Positions 17,219-25,372 are shown, numbered from the stretch's first letter. The stretch is 37,439 nucleotides of DNA from Kitasatospora cheerisanensis KCTC 2395 (GCF_000696185.1 NZ_KK853997.1:6344359-6381797), one strand, 5' to 3'. The notes: generated by a model from the letters alone, not told the origin. Numbers and translations: made by a program.

Positions 17219-17619
17219 CCTCCTACTGGGACGAGGACGAGGAGGACGACGGCGCGGACAGCATGGTCCGCCCGTACACCATCACCAGCGGCCGCACCGC
17301 GCCCGAGCGGGACGAGTTCACCCTCATCACCCTGCTCACCAGCGTCCAGGAGCCGGTCGACGCGTACGGCGCGCCGATCCGGCCCGGCCGGCTCCAGCCC
17401 GAGCACCGGATGATCCTCGGCCGGTGCCGGACCCCCGCCGCCGTCGCCGAGGTCGCCGCCGACCTCAACCTGCCGGTGTCGGTGACCAAGATCCTGCTCG
17501 GCGACCTCGTCGAGCAGGGCCTCCTGACCGCCCGGGCCCCGATCTCGGTGGCCCGGGCCGCGGGCGGCGCCGACCGCGGCCTGCTGGCCGCTGTACGTGA
17601 GGGACTGAGGAGGCTTTGA
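17215..17619 (+). CDS. cvnC: DUF742 domain protein (CvnC type)
   Basis: 134 aa, GTG start overlapping the upstream stop by GTGA. DUF742 hallmarks: MVRPYTITSGRT near residues 19-30, EHRMILGRCRTPAAVAEVAADLNLP near 62-86 (in pieces), and a winged-helix-like LPVSVTKILLGDLVEQGLL. The acidic N-terminus (DEDEEDDGAD) is typical. It is the third member of the conservon operon; its precise biochemical role is not established. It ends 1 base before the GTPase gene. Confidence 0.92.
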   Translation: MTSYWDEDEEDDGADSMVRPYTITSGRTAPERDEFTLITLLTSVQEPVDAYGAPIRPGRLQPEHRMILGRCRTPAAVAEVAADLNLPVSVTKILLGDLVEQGLLTARAPISVARAAGGADRGLLAAVREGLRRL

Positions 17620-17620
17620 G

Positions 17621-18184
17621 ATGACGACCACTCAGGCGGGCGCCGCCGCGGTCAAGATCCTGATCGCCGGCGGCTTCGGCGTCGGCAAGACCACCCTGGT
17701 CGGCGCCGTCAGCGAAGTCGCCCCGCTGCGCACCGAGGAGTACCTCACCACCGCCAGCGTCGGCGTGGACGACCTCGCCGGCGTCGACCAGAAGACCACC
17801 ACCACCGTCGCCCTGGACTTCGGGCGCATCACCGTCAGCCCCGAGCTGGTGGTGTACCTGTTCGGCACGCCCGGCCAGGAGCGGTTCTGGTTCATGTGGA
17901 ACGACCTGGTCAACGGCGCGCTCGGCGGCGTCGTGATCGCCGACACCCGGCGGCTGGAGAGCAGCTTCGCGTCGATCGACTTCTACGAGAGCCGCAACAT
18001 CCCCTTCGTGGTCGCGATCAACTGCTTCCACGGCGTCAACACCCGCAGCGACGACGAGATCCGGGCCGCGCTCGACCTCGACCCGCACGTGCCGATGCTG
18101 GTCGGCGACGTCCGCGAGCGGACCTTCGGCCGGGACGTGCTGCTCGCCCTGGTCGACCACCTGATGGCGCTGCCGGTCGGCTGA
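17621..18184 (+). CDS. cvnD: Conservon small GTPase (CvnD type)
   Basis: 187 aa, ATG start. Ras-like G motifs: Walker A GGFGVGKTT at residues 17-25, G3 as GTPGQERF at 82-89, and a non-canonical G4 region (VAINCFHG instead of NKxD) characteristic of this family. In conservons the GTPase is the output of the kinase/roadblock/DUF742 complex at the membrane, in a manner compared with eukaryotic G-protein systems. GAGG lies about 8 bases upstream, inside the end of cvnC. It is followed after 62 bases by an FAD monooxygenase in the same direction, with no terminator between them. Confidence 0.94.
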   Translation: MTTTQAGAAAVKILIAGGFGVGKTTLVGAVSEVAPLRTEEYLTTASVGVDDLAGVDQKTTTTVALDFGRITVSPELVVYLFGTPGQERFWFMWNDLVNGALGGVVIADTRRLESSFASIDFYESRNIPFVVAINCFHGVNTRSDDEIRAALDLDPHVPMLVGDVRERTFGRDVLLALVDHLMALPVG

Positions 18185-18246
18185 CCCCTCCCCAAGAGCC
18201 GGGCGCTCCCCCCGCCCGGCCGTCCCCCGAATCCACCGGAGAGAGC

Positions 18247-19380
18247 ATGGCAACACCCCTGCGCGTCCTCGTCCACGGCGGCGGCATCGGCGGTCTCGCC
18301 CTCGCCACCGCGCTGGCCCGCCGCGGCCACACCGTCGAGGTCGCCGAACTCCGCGAGCAGTTCGACGCCCTCGGCGTCGGCATCATCCAGCCGTCCAACG
18401 CCCTGCACGTGATGCGCGAACTCGGCATCCTCGACGAGTGCCTGGCCGCCGGCTACGAGTGGGAGGTGCTGACCATCTGCGACACCGCCGGCAACCCGCT
18501 GGCGAAGATCCCGCAGCCGCGGATGGACGAGGCCCCCGCCAACAACGGCATCCCGCGCCCCGCGCTCGCCCAGGTCCTCGGCCGGGCCGCCACCGGGGCC
18601 GGTGCCACCGTCCGCTTCGGCACCACCATCGCCGAACTCGCCGACGACGGCGAGGGCGTGGACGTCACCCTGTCCGACGGCCACACCGGCCGCTACGACC
18701 TGGTGGTCGGCTTCGACGGCATCGGCTCCCCGCTGCGCACCCGCCTGTACGGCGACCGCTTCCGCCCCGAGTACACCGGCTTCGCCAACTGGCGGGTCAC
18801 CGTGCCCCGGCAGCCCGAGGTGCAGGGCGTGGTGATGAGCACCGGCAACCTGGCCGCGAAGGCGCTGCTCACCCCGATCACCGACGAGCTGATGTACCTC
18901 GGCTCGGTGGTCGCCGAGACCGAGGACTTCCGCCCGGACCCGGAGCGCGCCCACGAGCAGCTCGCCGAGCGGCTGTCCGGCTTCACCGGCCCGGTCGCCG
19001 AGGCGCTCGCCGCGATCACCGACCCGTCCGCCGTGGTCTACTCGCGGATCTCCCAGGTCACCGTCGACGCGCCCTGGCACGTCGGCCGGGTGGTGCTGGC
19101 CGGCGACGCCGCGCACGCCTCCACCCCGCACCTGGCGCAGGGCGCCGCGATGGCCGTCGAGGACGCCCTGGTGCTCGCCCAGGAGCTCGACGCCGCCGAC
19201 ACGGTGCCCGCCGCGCTCCGGGCCTGGGAGGACCGCCGCCGCCCGCGCGCGATGTTCGTCCAGTCGCTGTCCCGGGCCGTGCTCAAGCAGGAGACCGGCA
19301 CGCCCACCACGCCGGAGGAGGACGAGCTCCTCAAGGTCGGCATCCCCGGCGCCGCGCACGTCCTGGTGAAGCCCTACTGA
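18247..19380 (+). CDS. FAD-dependent monooxygenase (PHBH fold)
   Basis: 377 aa, ATG with GGAGAG immediately upstream. It has the Rossmann dinucleotide motif GGGIGGLALA at 11-20, the DG motif (DLVVGFDGIGS) in mid-protein and the FAD/ribityl motif GDAAHASTPHLAQGA near 285. This is the single-component aromatic/polyketide hydroxylase fold (PF01494-like). The substrate is unknown. It lies last in the conservon operon; some conservons end instead with a cytochrome P450, so an oxygenase in this slot is in keeping with the theme. A strong hairpin follows the stop codon. Confidence 0.9.
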   Translation: MATPLRVLVHGGGIGGLALATALARRGHTVEVAELREQFDALGVGIIQPSNALHVMRELGILDECLAAGYEWEVLTICDTAGNPLAKIPQPRMDEAPANNGIPRPALAQVLGRAATGAGATVRFGTTIAELADDGEGVDVTLSDGHTGRYDLVVGFDGIGSPLRTRLYGDRFRPEYTGFANWRVTVPRQPEVQGVVMSTGNLAAKALLTPITDELMYLGSVVAETEDFRPDPERAHEQLAERLSGFTGPVAEALAAITDPSAVVYSRISQVTVDAPWHVGRVVLAGDAAHASTPHLAQGAAMAVEDALVLAQELDAADTVPAALRAWEDRRRPRAMFVQSLSRAVLKQETGTPTTPEEDELLKVGIPGAAHVLVKPY

Positions 19381-19400
19381 CCCACCGTCGGCGCGCACGC

Positions 19401-19435
19401 GAAGGGGGCCGGGCAGCAACTGCCCGGCCCCCTTC
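19401..19435. terminator. Bidirectional hairpin terminator
   Basis: A perfect 16-bp stem (19401-19416 with 19420-19435) and a 3-base loop. It lies between the stop of the FAD monooxygenase (19380) and the end of the convergent methyltransferase gene (19445), closing both transcription units. Confidence 0.88.
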
Positions 19436-19444
19436 GGCGTCCCG

Positions 19445-20332
19445 TCAGCGGGTCTTGACGCCGGTGATCCACCGATTCGCGGCCAGCGCGTCGTCCGGCT
19501 CCGGGCGCGGCGCGCGGGGGAGGCCGGCCGCGTGGTCGAACGGCGTGCGGGTGGCGGTCGACCAGCCCAGCGCGCCCAGGTGGGCCGCGGTGTCCGGGCG
19601 GGGCCCCGGCGCGAACAGCGCCAGCAGGTCGACGTCGATCCGGTCCCGGGCGGCCGCGTACACCGGGTTGGCGCGGACGTTGGCCGCCTCCAGGCCCAGC
19701 TTGATCTCGTACGCCAGCGTGGAGCCCGGCGCGCTCAGCTCGTCCAGGTCGCCGGCCAGCCGCAGTTCGGCCTCGGCCGGCAGGTACAGGAACAGGCCCT
19801 CGGCGAGCCAGGCGACCGGCTGCCGCGGGTCCAGCCCGGCATCCGTCAGCGCCTGCGGCCAGGCCTCGCGCAGATCCACCGGCACGGTGCGACGGCAGGC
19901 CGAGGGGACGGCCTCCAGGTCGTCCAGCACGGCCTGCTTGAAGGCCAGCACCTCGGGCCGGTCCAGCTCCCACACGGTGGTGCCGGGCGGCCACGGCAGG
20001 CGGTGCGCCCGCGAGTCCAGGCCCGCGCCGAGCAGCACCACCTGGCGCACCCCGGCCCGGACGGCGGTCAGCAGGTGCGCGTCCAACACCCGGGTGCGGA
20101 GCGCGAAGTAGCTCGCCAGCCGGCCCCACAGCGGGTCGCCCGGGGCGACGTCGTCCGGGTGCAGCGGCCAGCCCTCGCAGCCCGGCGCGGCGCGGACGAA
20201 GTGCTCGGCGAACGGGTCGACGGCCATCGCGTCGGGCCGGCGGGCCTCCAGTGCGCGGGCGTGGGCGACCAGCAGGGCGGTGCGGCCGACGCCGGCGGTG
20301 ACGCCCGGGTCGGACAGGACGGACACGGTCAC
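19445..20332 (-). CDS. Class I SAM-dependent methyltransferase, LCM family (carboxyl/O-methyltransferase type)
   Basis: 295 aa. GTG at 20332 overlaps the stop of the upstream hydrolase gene (GTGA), so translation is coupled; AAGGTGG lies upstream. Features of the leucine carboxyl methyltransferase-like family: VLLGAGLDSRAHRL at about 99-112 as the SAM-binding loop, VWELDRPEVLAFKQ with the acidic residue for the ribose, and WLAEGLFLYLPAEAE. Members often methylate carboxylate or hydroxyl groups of natural products. It is the last gene of the EF-hand/dehydrogenase/hydrolase operon and would be a tailoring step there; the substrate is unknown. Confidence 0.88.
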   Translation of the reverse strand: MTVSVLSDPGVTAGVGRTALLVAHARALEARRPDAMAVDPFAEHFVRAAPGCEGWPLHPDDVAPGDPLWGRLASYFALRTRVLDAHLLTAVRAGVRQVVLLGAGLDSRAHRLPWPPGTTVWELDRPEVLAFKQAVLDDLEAVPSACRRTVPVDLREAWPQALTDAGLDPRQPVAWLAEGLFLYLPAEAELRLAGDLDELSAPGSTLAYEIKLGLEAANVRANPVYAAARDRIDVDLLALFAPGPRPDTAAHLGALGWSTATRTPFDHAAGLPRAPRPEPDDALAANRWITGVKTR

Positions 20333-21098
20333 GGCCGGCCCACCTTGGTGCGGGCCGCGGAACCGGTCAGTTCCGGGAGGGCGAAGGGCTGTTCGTCGGT
20401 CGGGCCGCCGTCGCCGAGGTCGGTGACGCGGGCGCCGTAGAGCCGTTCCATGAAGCGCAGGATGTCCTGGTCGGCGAGGTGCAGCGCGGTGGTGCAGTCG
20501 CGCAGCACGGTGAGGTGGAAGCCGCGCTGGAACGCGGTGCGGGCCGTGGAGTCCACGCAGACGTCCGTGAACAGGCCGGCGAGCACCAGGTGCCGGACGC
20601 CGCGGGCGCGCAGGTGCGGTTCGAAGGCGGGGTCGAGGAAGGCGTCGAAGCAGGCGGGCTTGGTGAACACCGCCTCGTCCGGGCGGGGCAGCGCGGCGTG
20701 GAACTCGGCGCCCCAGCTGCCCTCCAGGCACTTGGCCCGCTTGCCGAGCGCGGCGTCGCGCCGCTGCCAGGCCGGCCCCTGGTGGGCGGGGTCCCCGAGG
20801 AAGCGGACGAACACCACCTCGACGCCGAGCGCGCGGGCCCGGTCGACGGCGGCGGCGGTGCGGCCGGCGACGGCGGCCAGCCGGGCCGGGTCTCCGGGGA
20901 AGCGGGCGGCGGCGACCTCGCCCGCACAGAAGTCGTTCTGCAGGTCGACGACGACCAGGGCCGTCGCGGCGGCGGGAACCGCGGCCGTGGCGGCGGTGCC
21001 CGTGGCGGCGGGGCGCGGGCGGCGGGGCGCGGGGCGGTGGTGTGCGGGGTGGCGCTGCTGCTGGTGGTGGCGGTGCCGGGTGCGGCGGTGGTGCTCAT
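20329..21098 (-). pseudogene. Isochorismatase-like cysteine hydrolase, one-base frame break near the N-terminus
   Basis: ATG at 21098 overlaps the stop of the upstream dehydrogenase (ATGA), so it is clearly the intended start, but that frame reads Pro/Arg-rich and loses the domain. Adding one base to the G-run at 21010-21013 (a C on the coding strand) joins MSTTAAPGTATTSSS to ALVVVDLQNDFCAGE, giving 256 aa with a low-complexity leader of about 48 residues. Within the domain the catalytic triad is complete: Asp in VVDLQNDF, Lys in VFTKPACFDAF and Cys in LFTDVCVDSTA. The in-frame domain has no start codon except an internal GTG at 20817 that would remove the catalytic Asp. The family includes isochorismatase, nicotinamidase and carbamoylsarcosine amidase; the substrate here is unknown. 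Confidence 0.82.
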
Positions 21099-22222
21099 CG
21101 CGAGGCCGCCCGATCCGTGTTCGTGCCGGCGGTGGCGCGGGCCGAGCCCGACCTCGCGGCGGGCACGAACGGCTTTAACGCGACGCCGAGTTCGCCGAGC
21201 ACCGCGTCCACCACCGCGGTGGTGCCGGCGGTGCCGCCGAGGTCGGGGGTGCGGATGCCGCGGGCCTGGGCGGCGGCCAGCGCTGCTTCGACGGCGGCCT
21301 CGGCGCCGGGACAGTCGGCATGGCGTTCGGCGATCCGGGCGGCGGCCCGGATGGTGGCGACCGGGTTGACCACGTCCTTGCCCGCCAGGTCGTCGGCGGA
21401 GCCGTGCACCGTCTGGTACTCCGTCAGGCCGTGCAGCTCGGGGTGGAGGTGCACGTTCTCGGTGCAACGATTCTCCTGCCGCTCCGAGCCGTACCGGTCG
21501 AGCAGCACCACGTGCATGATGTCGGCCCACTCGTTGCCCGCGACCAGCACGGTGCGGTCCTCGGGGCCGTGGGTGATCAGGTTGCGGTTGACCGTGTCGG
21601 GCTGGAACAGCGCGATCTCGATGCCCAGTTCGGCGGACAGCTCGGCCCGCCAGTCGTCCAGCGCGCCGTCCAGCAGGTGGAACTTGTAGGCCATCTGCAC
21701 CCGCGCGGGGCCCTCGGGCCACAGGTCGTGGGCGCGGCGGACGGCGTAGCGCACCACCTGCTCGGTGACGTCCCGGCTGAACTCCATGGTGCGCACCACC
21801 CGGCCGGGGGTGTGCACGTTCTCGCCGGTGTAGAAGCCCTGCGCCTGGTCGCGGACCAGCAGCAGCCGGGCCCCGTTCGCGGACAGCGGCTCGACCTTGA
21901 CGGCGGCCAGCCGCCGGCGCACCAAGTACAGGGACTGGGCGTTGATCGCGGTGCGGAAGACCGCCCGGACGCCGGCCGCGGCCTGGTCGCGGCAGAACTG
22001 CTCGTAGTGCGCGGCGTCCAGCGCGGTGAGGCGGGCGATCTCGGCGGTGTCGGCGTACTCGGCGCGCAGCGAGACGTACGAGTGGTAGAGCCGCGGTGAC
22101 CGCACCAACTCGGCCTCCACCCCGTGCAGTCGGGTGATCCGGTGGAGCACCCGCTCGAAGACGGGGGCGAGGTCCGGGCCGGTGCCGCGGCCTACGGCCA
22201 GGGCGATGAGCGGTGCGGTCAA
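21095..22222 (-). CDS. Isocitrate/isopropylmalate dehydrogenase family protein
   Basis: 375 aa from TTG at 22222, chosen because AAGGAG lies five bases upstream; no in-frame ATG or GTG fits. The beta-decarboxylating dehydrogenase fold is recognised from the N-terminal PLIALAVGRGTGPDLAP, the RTMEFSRDVTEQVVRYAVRRA helix (in pieces), LITHGPEDRTVLVAGNEWADIM and the cofactor region TVHGSADDLAGKDVVNPVATI. It would oxidise and decarboxylate a 2-hydroxy acid with a 3-carboxylate using NAD(P) and a divalent metal. The sequence is divergent from primary-metabolism Icd and LeuB, so a secondary-metabolic substrate is likely. It is second in the operon, 29 bases after the EF-hand gene, and its stop overlaps the hydrolase start. 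Confidence 0.8.
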   Translation of the reverse strand: MTAPLIALAVGRGTGPDLAPVFERVLHRITRLHGVEAELVRSPRLYHSYVSLRAEYADTAEIARLTALDAAHYEQFCRDQAAAGVRAVFRTAINAQSLYLVRRRLAAVKVEPLSANGARLLLVRDQAQGFYTGENVHTPGRVVRTMEFSRDVTEQVVRYAVRRAHDLWPEGPARVQMAYKFHLLDGALDDWRAELSAELGIEIALFQPDTVNRNLITHGPEDRTVLVAGNEWADIMHVVLLDRYGSERQENRCTENVHLHPELHGLTEYQTVHGSADDLAGKDVVNPVATIRAAARIAERHADCPGAEAAVEAALAAAQARGIRTPDLGGTAGTTAVVDAVLGELGVALKPFVPAARSGSARATAGTNTDRAASR

Positions 22223-22251
22223 AACGGGCTCCTTCAATACGGGTGGAGAGG

Positions 22252-22782
22252 TCAGACCGGATTGGCGACCAGGCGGTCGCCGGCGATGCCGACCTTCTCG
22301 GGCGAGTAGTAGTCGCGGATGCCCTGGGCCCACACCTCGACCGTGATCCGGTCGGAGGCGTCCGGCCCGAAGGCGTTGAACAGGGCTTCGATGTTGGGCT
22401 TCTCGAAGCCGATCGCGGTCATCAGGGCGAGGAAGCGGGGCCGTTCGATCAGACCGTCGCCGTCCGGGTCGCCGAGCTTGGCCAGCGCGTCGGCGAACAC
22501 GGCGGCGGTCGCGCCGAACAGGTCCGGGTTGAGGACGAAGCCGCGGAACTCGGTGGGAGTGACCAACCCGTCACCGTTGACGTCCAGCGTCTTGGCCATG
22601 ACCTCCCAGTAGTTGCTGATGCTGTCGGACAGCGCCTGCCGATCGGCCTGCGATGAGTCGTCGGCGACGGCCAGCACGCGCTCGGTCATCAGGTCGAAGT
22701 CCTCGGCGTCGAGCACCCCGTTGTCATTGGCGTCGAACAGGGTGAACACCAGCGCGGCCCGCTGGTAGGCCAGGTGTGGCAT
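22252..22782 (-). CDS. EF-hand calcium-binding protein (calerythrin/sarcoplasmic type)
   Basis: 176 aa, ATG with GAGGAAGG about 10-12 bases upstream. Three canonical EF-hand loops: DANDNGVLDAED at 17-28, DVNGDGLVTPTE at 67-78 and DPDGDGLIERPR at 105-116. A fourth, at about 139-150 (GPDASDRITVEV), is degenerate. Size and the four-hand layout match calerythrin of Saccharopolyspora, a soluble calcium buffer/sensor. It is the first gene of a four-gene operon with three enzymes, so a calcium- or metal-dependent role in that pathway is possible but not shown. Confidence 0.9.
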   Translation of the reverse strand: MPHLAYQRAALVFTLFDANDNGVLDAEDFDLMTERVLAVADDSSQADRQALSDSISNYWEVMAKTLDVNGDGLVTPTEFRGFVLNPDLFGATAAVFADALAKLGDPDGDGLIERPRFLALMTAIGFEKPNIEALFNAFGPDASDRITVEVWAQGIRDYYSPEKVGIAGDRLVANPV

Positions 22783-23177
22783 GGACGGCCGTCCCTTCCT
22801 CGCAACGGCCCGGCCTCGGACGGCCGGACCTGCACCCCGGATACGGGCGGCCGCCCGGCCGGGGCTCCCACTCTCCTCCTTTCAGGGCCCCGGAGAGGGC
22901 AAAAGTGACCAGTCGTCACCCCGGGGAGTGATGAAATCGACGCGGGTGACCTTGGTCACGCCCGGTCACGTCACCAAATCGGCTGACGCACCGTCAGATT
23001 CGGCCGGGAGCTGCACCGGAGCGGCCGGGGAGTGACAGGGGTGTGGCAGCGGTCACGTCCGGGCGGCCCCGCGGCGGGTAGCGCCGCTGGTCAGCGGGGG
23101 GACCGCCGCCCGCCCCGGCGGGCCGCCGAAGCTAGCATGGGGGGCGCCTAGCTCGGCCTACCCTCGAAAGTTGAATT
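22783..23177. promoter_or_regulatory. Divergent promoter region between the EF-hand operon and GAPDH
   Basis: 395 bases without a supported gene. It contains GTGACC-TT-GGTCAC (perfect 6-bp arms) at 22946-22959 surrounded by further GTCAC/GTGAC half sites (GTGACCAGTCGTCAC about 22905-22919, GGTCACGTCACC about 22964-22975), which looks like a multi-site operator. Closer to GAPDH, AGCTAG-N12-CTAGCT at 23130-23153 overlaps TAGCAT (23133-23138), a candidate -10 element. Confidence 0.5.
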
Positions 23178-24614
23178 GTGACTGTCAACGACGACGTGTT
23201 CACGGACTGGAAGAACCGCGAGGAGCTCGCGGAGTCGATGATCCCGATCATCGGGAGGCTGCACCGCGAGCGGGACGTCACCGTCCTGCTGCACAGCCGC
23301 TCCCTGGTGAACAAGTCGGTGGTCAGCATCCTGAAGACCCACCGCTTCGCCCGCCAGATAGCCGGCGAGGAGCTCTCGATCACCGAGACCTTCCCGTTCC
23401 TCCAGGCCCTCGCGGCCCTCGACCTCGGCCCGTCCCAGATCGACCTGGGCCTGCTCGCCGCCGCGTACCGTGCGGACGCCCGCGGACTGAGCATCGCCGA
23501 CTTCACCGCCGAGGCGGTGGCCGGCGCCACCGGCGAGCACAAGCTGGAGCGCCAGGCGCCCCGCGACGTGGTGCTGTACGGCTTCGGCCGGATCGGCCGC
23601 CTGCTGGCCCGCCTGCTGGTCGAGAAGGCCGGCGGCCTGCGGCTGCGCGCCATCGTGGTCCGCAGCGGCGGCCCGGACGACCTGGTCAAGCGCGCCTCGC
23701 TGCTGCGCCGCGACTCGATCCACGGCCAGTTCCAGGGCACCATCACGGTGGACGAGGACACCAACACGATCGTCGCCAACGGCAACGCGATCCAGGTGAT
23801 CTACTCGAACGACCCCAGCGAGGTGGACTACACCGCGTACGGGATCGACGACGCGATCCTGATCGACAACACCGGTCGCTGGCGCGACCGCGAGGGCCTG
23901 TCCAAGCACCTGCGCCCCGGCATCGCCAAGGTCGTGCTGACCGCCCCGGGCAAGGGCGACGTCCCGAACATCGTGCACGGCGTCAACCACGACACCATCA
24001 AGCCGGACGAGCAGATCATCTCCTGCGCCTCCTGCACCACCAACGCGATCGTCCCGCCGCTGAAGGCGATGGAGGACGAGTACGGCGTGCTCCGCGGCCA
24101 CGTGGAGACCGTCCACTCGTTCACCAACGACCAGAACCTGCTGGACAACTACCACAAGGCCGACCGCCGCGGCCGGTCCGCGCCGCTGAACATGGTGATC
24201 ACCGAGACCGGTGCCGCCTCGGCCGTCGCGAAGGCCCTGCCGGACCTCAAGGCGAAGATCACCGGCAGCTCGATCCGCGTCCCCGTGCCGGACGTCTCGA
24301 TCGCCATCCTCAACCTGCAGCTGGCCCGCGAGACGACCCGTGAGGACGTCCTCGACCACCTGCGCGAGGTGTCGCTGACCTCCCCGCTGAAGCGACAGAT
24401 CGACTTCATCGACTCGCCCGACGCGGTCTCCTCGGACTTCATCGGCTCCCGCCACGCGTCCATCGTGGACGCCGGCGCGACCAAGGTCGAGGGCGACAAC
24501 GCGATCCTCTACCTGTGGTACGACAACGAGTTCGGCTACTCCTGCCAGGTCGTCCGGGTCGTCCAGCACGTCTCCGGCGTCGAGTACCCGACCTTCCCGC
24601 GGCCGGCCGTCTGA
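23178..24614 (+). CDS. gap: Glyceraldehyde-3-phosphate dehydrogenase, long (about 480 aa) actinobacterial form
   Basis: 478 aa, GTG start with only a weak purine tract upstream. Residues 1-125 are a helical extension not found in classical GAPDH. The NAD(P)-binding domain starts VVLYGFGRIGRLLARLLVE near 131-150 and the catalytic domain carries SCASCTTNA with the active-site Cys286, followed by HSFTNDQNLLDNYHKADRR (in pieces) and the C-terminal WYDNEFGYSCQVV. It catalyses reversible oxidation of glyceraldehyde 3-phosphate. Long-form enzymes of this kind in corynebacteria (GapB) are linked to gluconeogenesis; I infer, but cannot show, the same here. It is a single-gene unit with its own terminator. 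Confidence 0.94.
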   Translation: MTVNDDVFTDWKNREELAESMIPIIGRLHRERDVTVLLHSRSLVNKSVVSILKTHRFARQIAGEELSITETFPFLQALAALDLGPSQIDLGLLAAAYRADARGLSIADFTAEAVAGATGEHKLERQAPRDVVLYGFGRIGRLLARLLVEKAGGLRLRAIVVRSGGPDDLVKRASLLRRDSIHGQFQGTITVDEDTNTIVANGNAIQVIYSNDPSEVDYTAYGIDDAILIDNTGRWRDREGLSKHLRPGIAKVVLTAPGKGDVPNIVHGVNHDTIKPDEQIISCASCTTNAIVPPLKAMEDEYGVLRGHVETVHSFTNDQNLLDNYHKADRRGRSAPLNMVITETGAASAVAKALPDLKAKITGSSIRVPVPDVSIAILNLQLARETTREDVLDHLREVSLTSPLKRQIDFIDSPDAVSSDFIGSRHASIVDAGATKVEGDNAILYLWYDNEFGYSCQVVRVVQHVSGVEYPTFPRPAV

Positions 24615-24656
24615 CGCGCCCCGCCTCGCGGAACCCGCAGCTTCACGCGGACTCGC

Positions 24657-24701
24657 GGACCCCGTTCGGCCCTTCCGGGCCGGGCGGGGTCCGTCCTTTT
24701 T
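24657..24701 (+). terminator. Rho-independent terminator of GAPDH
   Basis: An outer stem GGACCCCG (24657-24664) with CGGGGTCC (24685-24692) and an inner stem CGGCCC (24667-24672) with GGGCCG (24677-24682), followed by TTTTT at 24697-24701. It lies 42 bases past the GAPDH stop and 12 bases before the end of the convergent CGNR gene. Confidence 0.85.
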
Positions 24702-24713
24702 CCGGGCGTGCCG

Positions 24714-25318
24714 TCAACTCCGTTCCGCGGCACGCTTCTTGGCGTAGGCGCGGGCGGCGCGGACGCGGTCCCCGCAGCGGGTCGAGCACCAGTGCCGGGC
24801 GGCGTGGGTGCGGACGTAGTAGCGGCTGCACGGGGCCCCGCCGCAGGCGGCCAGCCGGACGGCGTCCGGGCCGGTGAGCAACTCGGCGGCGTCGGCGGCG
24901 AGTCGGGCCATCGCCTGGATGGCGATCGGGTCGGCCGGGTGGGGGAGGGTGCGGTGCAGGCCGCGCTCGGCGTCCCAGTGCAGCAGCGGGGTGGCCGGGG
25001 TGGCGGTGAGCGCGCCGTTCAGGACGGCCAAGGCGTGGGCGGGGGCGGGAGTTCGGCGGTGCGGGCGGCGAACAGCTCGCGGACGGCGGTGCGCAGGCCG
25101 TGCAGGCGGTCGGTGCACTGCTGGTGGATCCGGCCGTCGGCCGGGGCGAGACCGTGCCCGATCAGCCAGTCGGTGGCCGTCTCCGGCGAGCCCAGCAGGT
25201 CGAGCGGGCCGGCGGGCAGGGTGAGCAGCGAGTTGGCGAAGTCCAGCGCGGGGTACTGCTCGGCGCCCGGTGCGGGGGGCTGGGGGGCGGCGGGGCTGGT
25301 GGTGGTGCGCTGGCTCAT
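24714..25318 (-). pseudogene. CGNR zinc-finger (ABATE-type) putative regulator, one-base frame break
   Basis: Restored length is 201 aa from ATG 25318 (GAGG 3 bases upstream; ATG 25327 is the alternative). The N-terminal ABATE-like domain is in one frame (YPALDFANSLL, then RLHGLRTAVRELFAARTAELP) and the C-terminal half in another. Adding one C to the coding-strand tract at 25037-25050 joins them as TAELPAPAHALAVLNGAL. The C-terminus holds the CGNR zinc finger: AACGGAPCSRYYV...WCSTRCGDRVRAARAYAKKR, with two Cys pairs. These proteins are thought to be transcription regulators. It is divergent from the metallo-beta-lactamase-fold gene, and the intergenic region contains paired TCACGGA repeats. 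Confidence 0.8.
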
Positions 25319-25372
25319 GCACCTCATGGTAAAGGCTCGGGTTGGGCGTGAGGAGGGGGCCGCGCATCGTCC

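Noticed and set aside
20367..21722. Single long reading frame spanning the dehydrogenase and hydrolase region on the minus strand
   Set aside because: It is a different frame from both domain-bearing frames over most of its length; only its MSTTAAPG segment is used as the start of the broken hydrolase gene.
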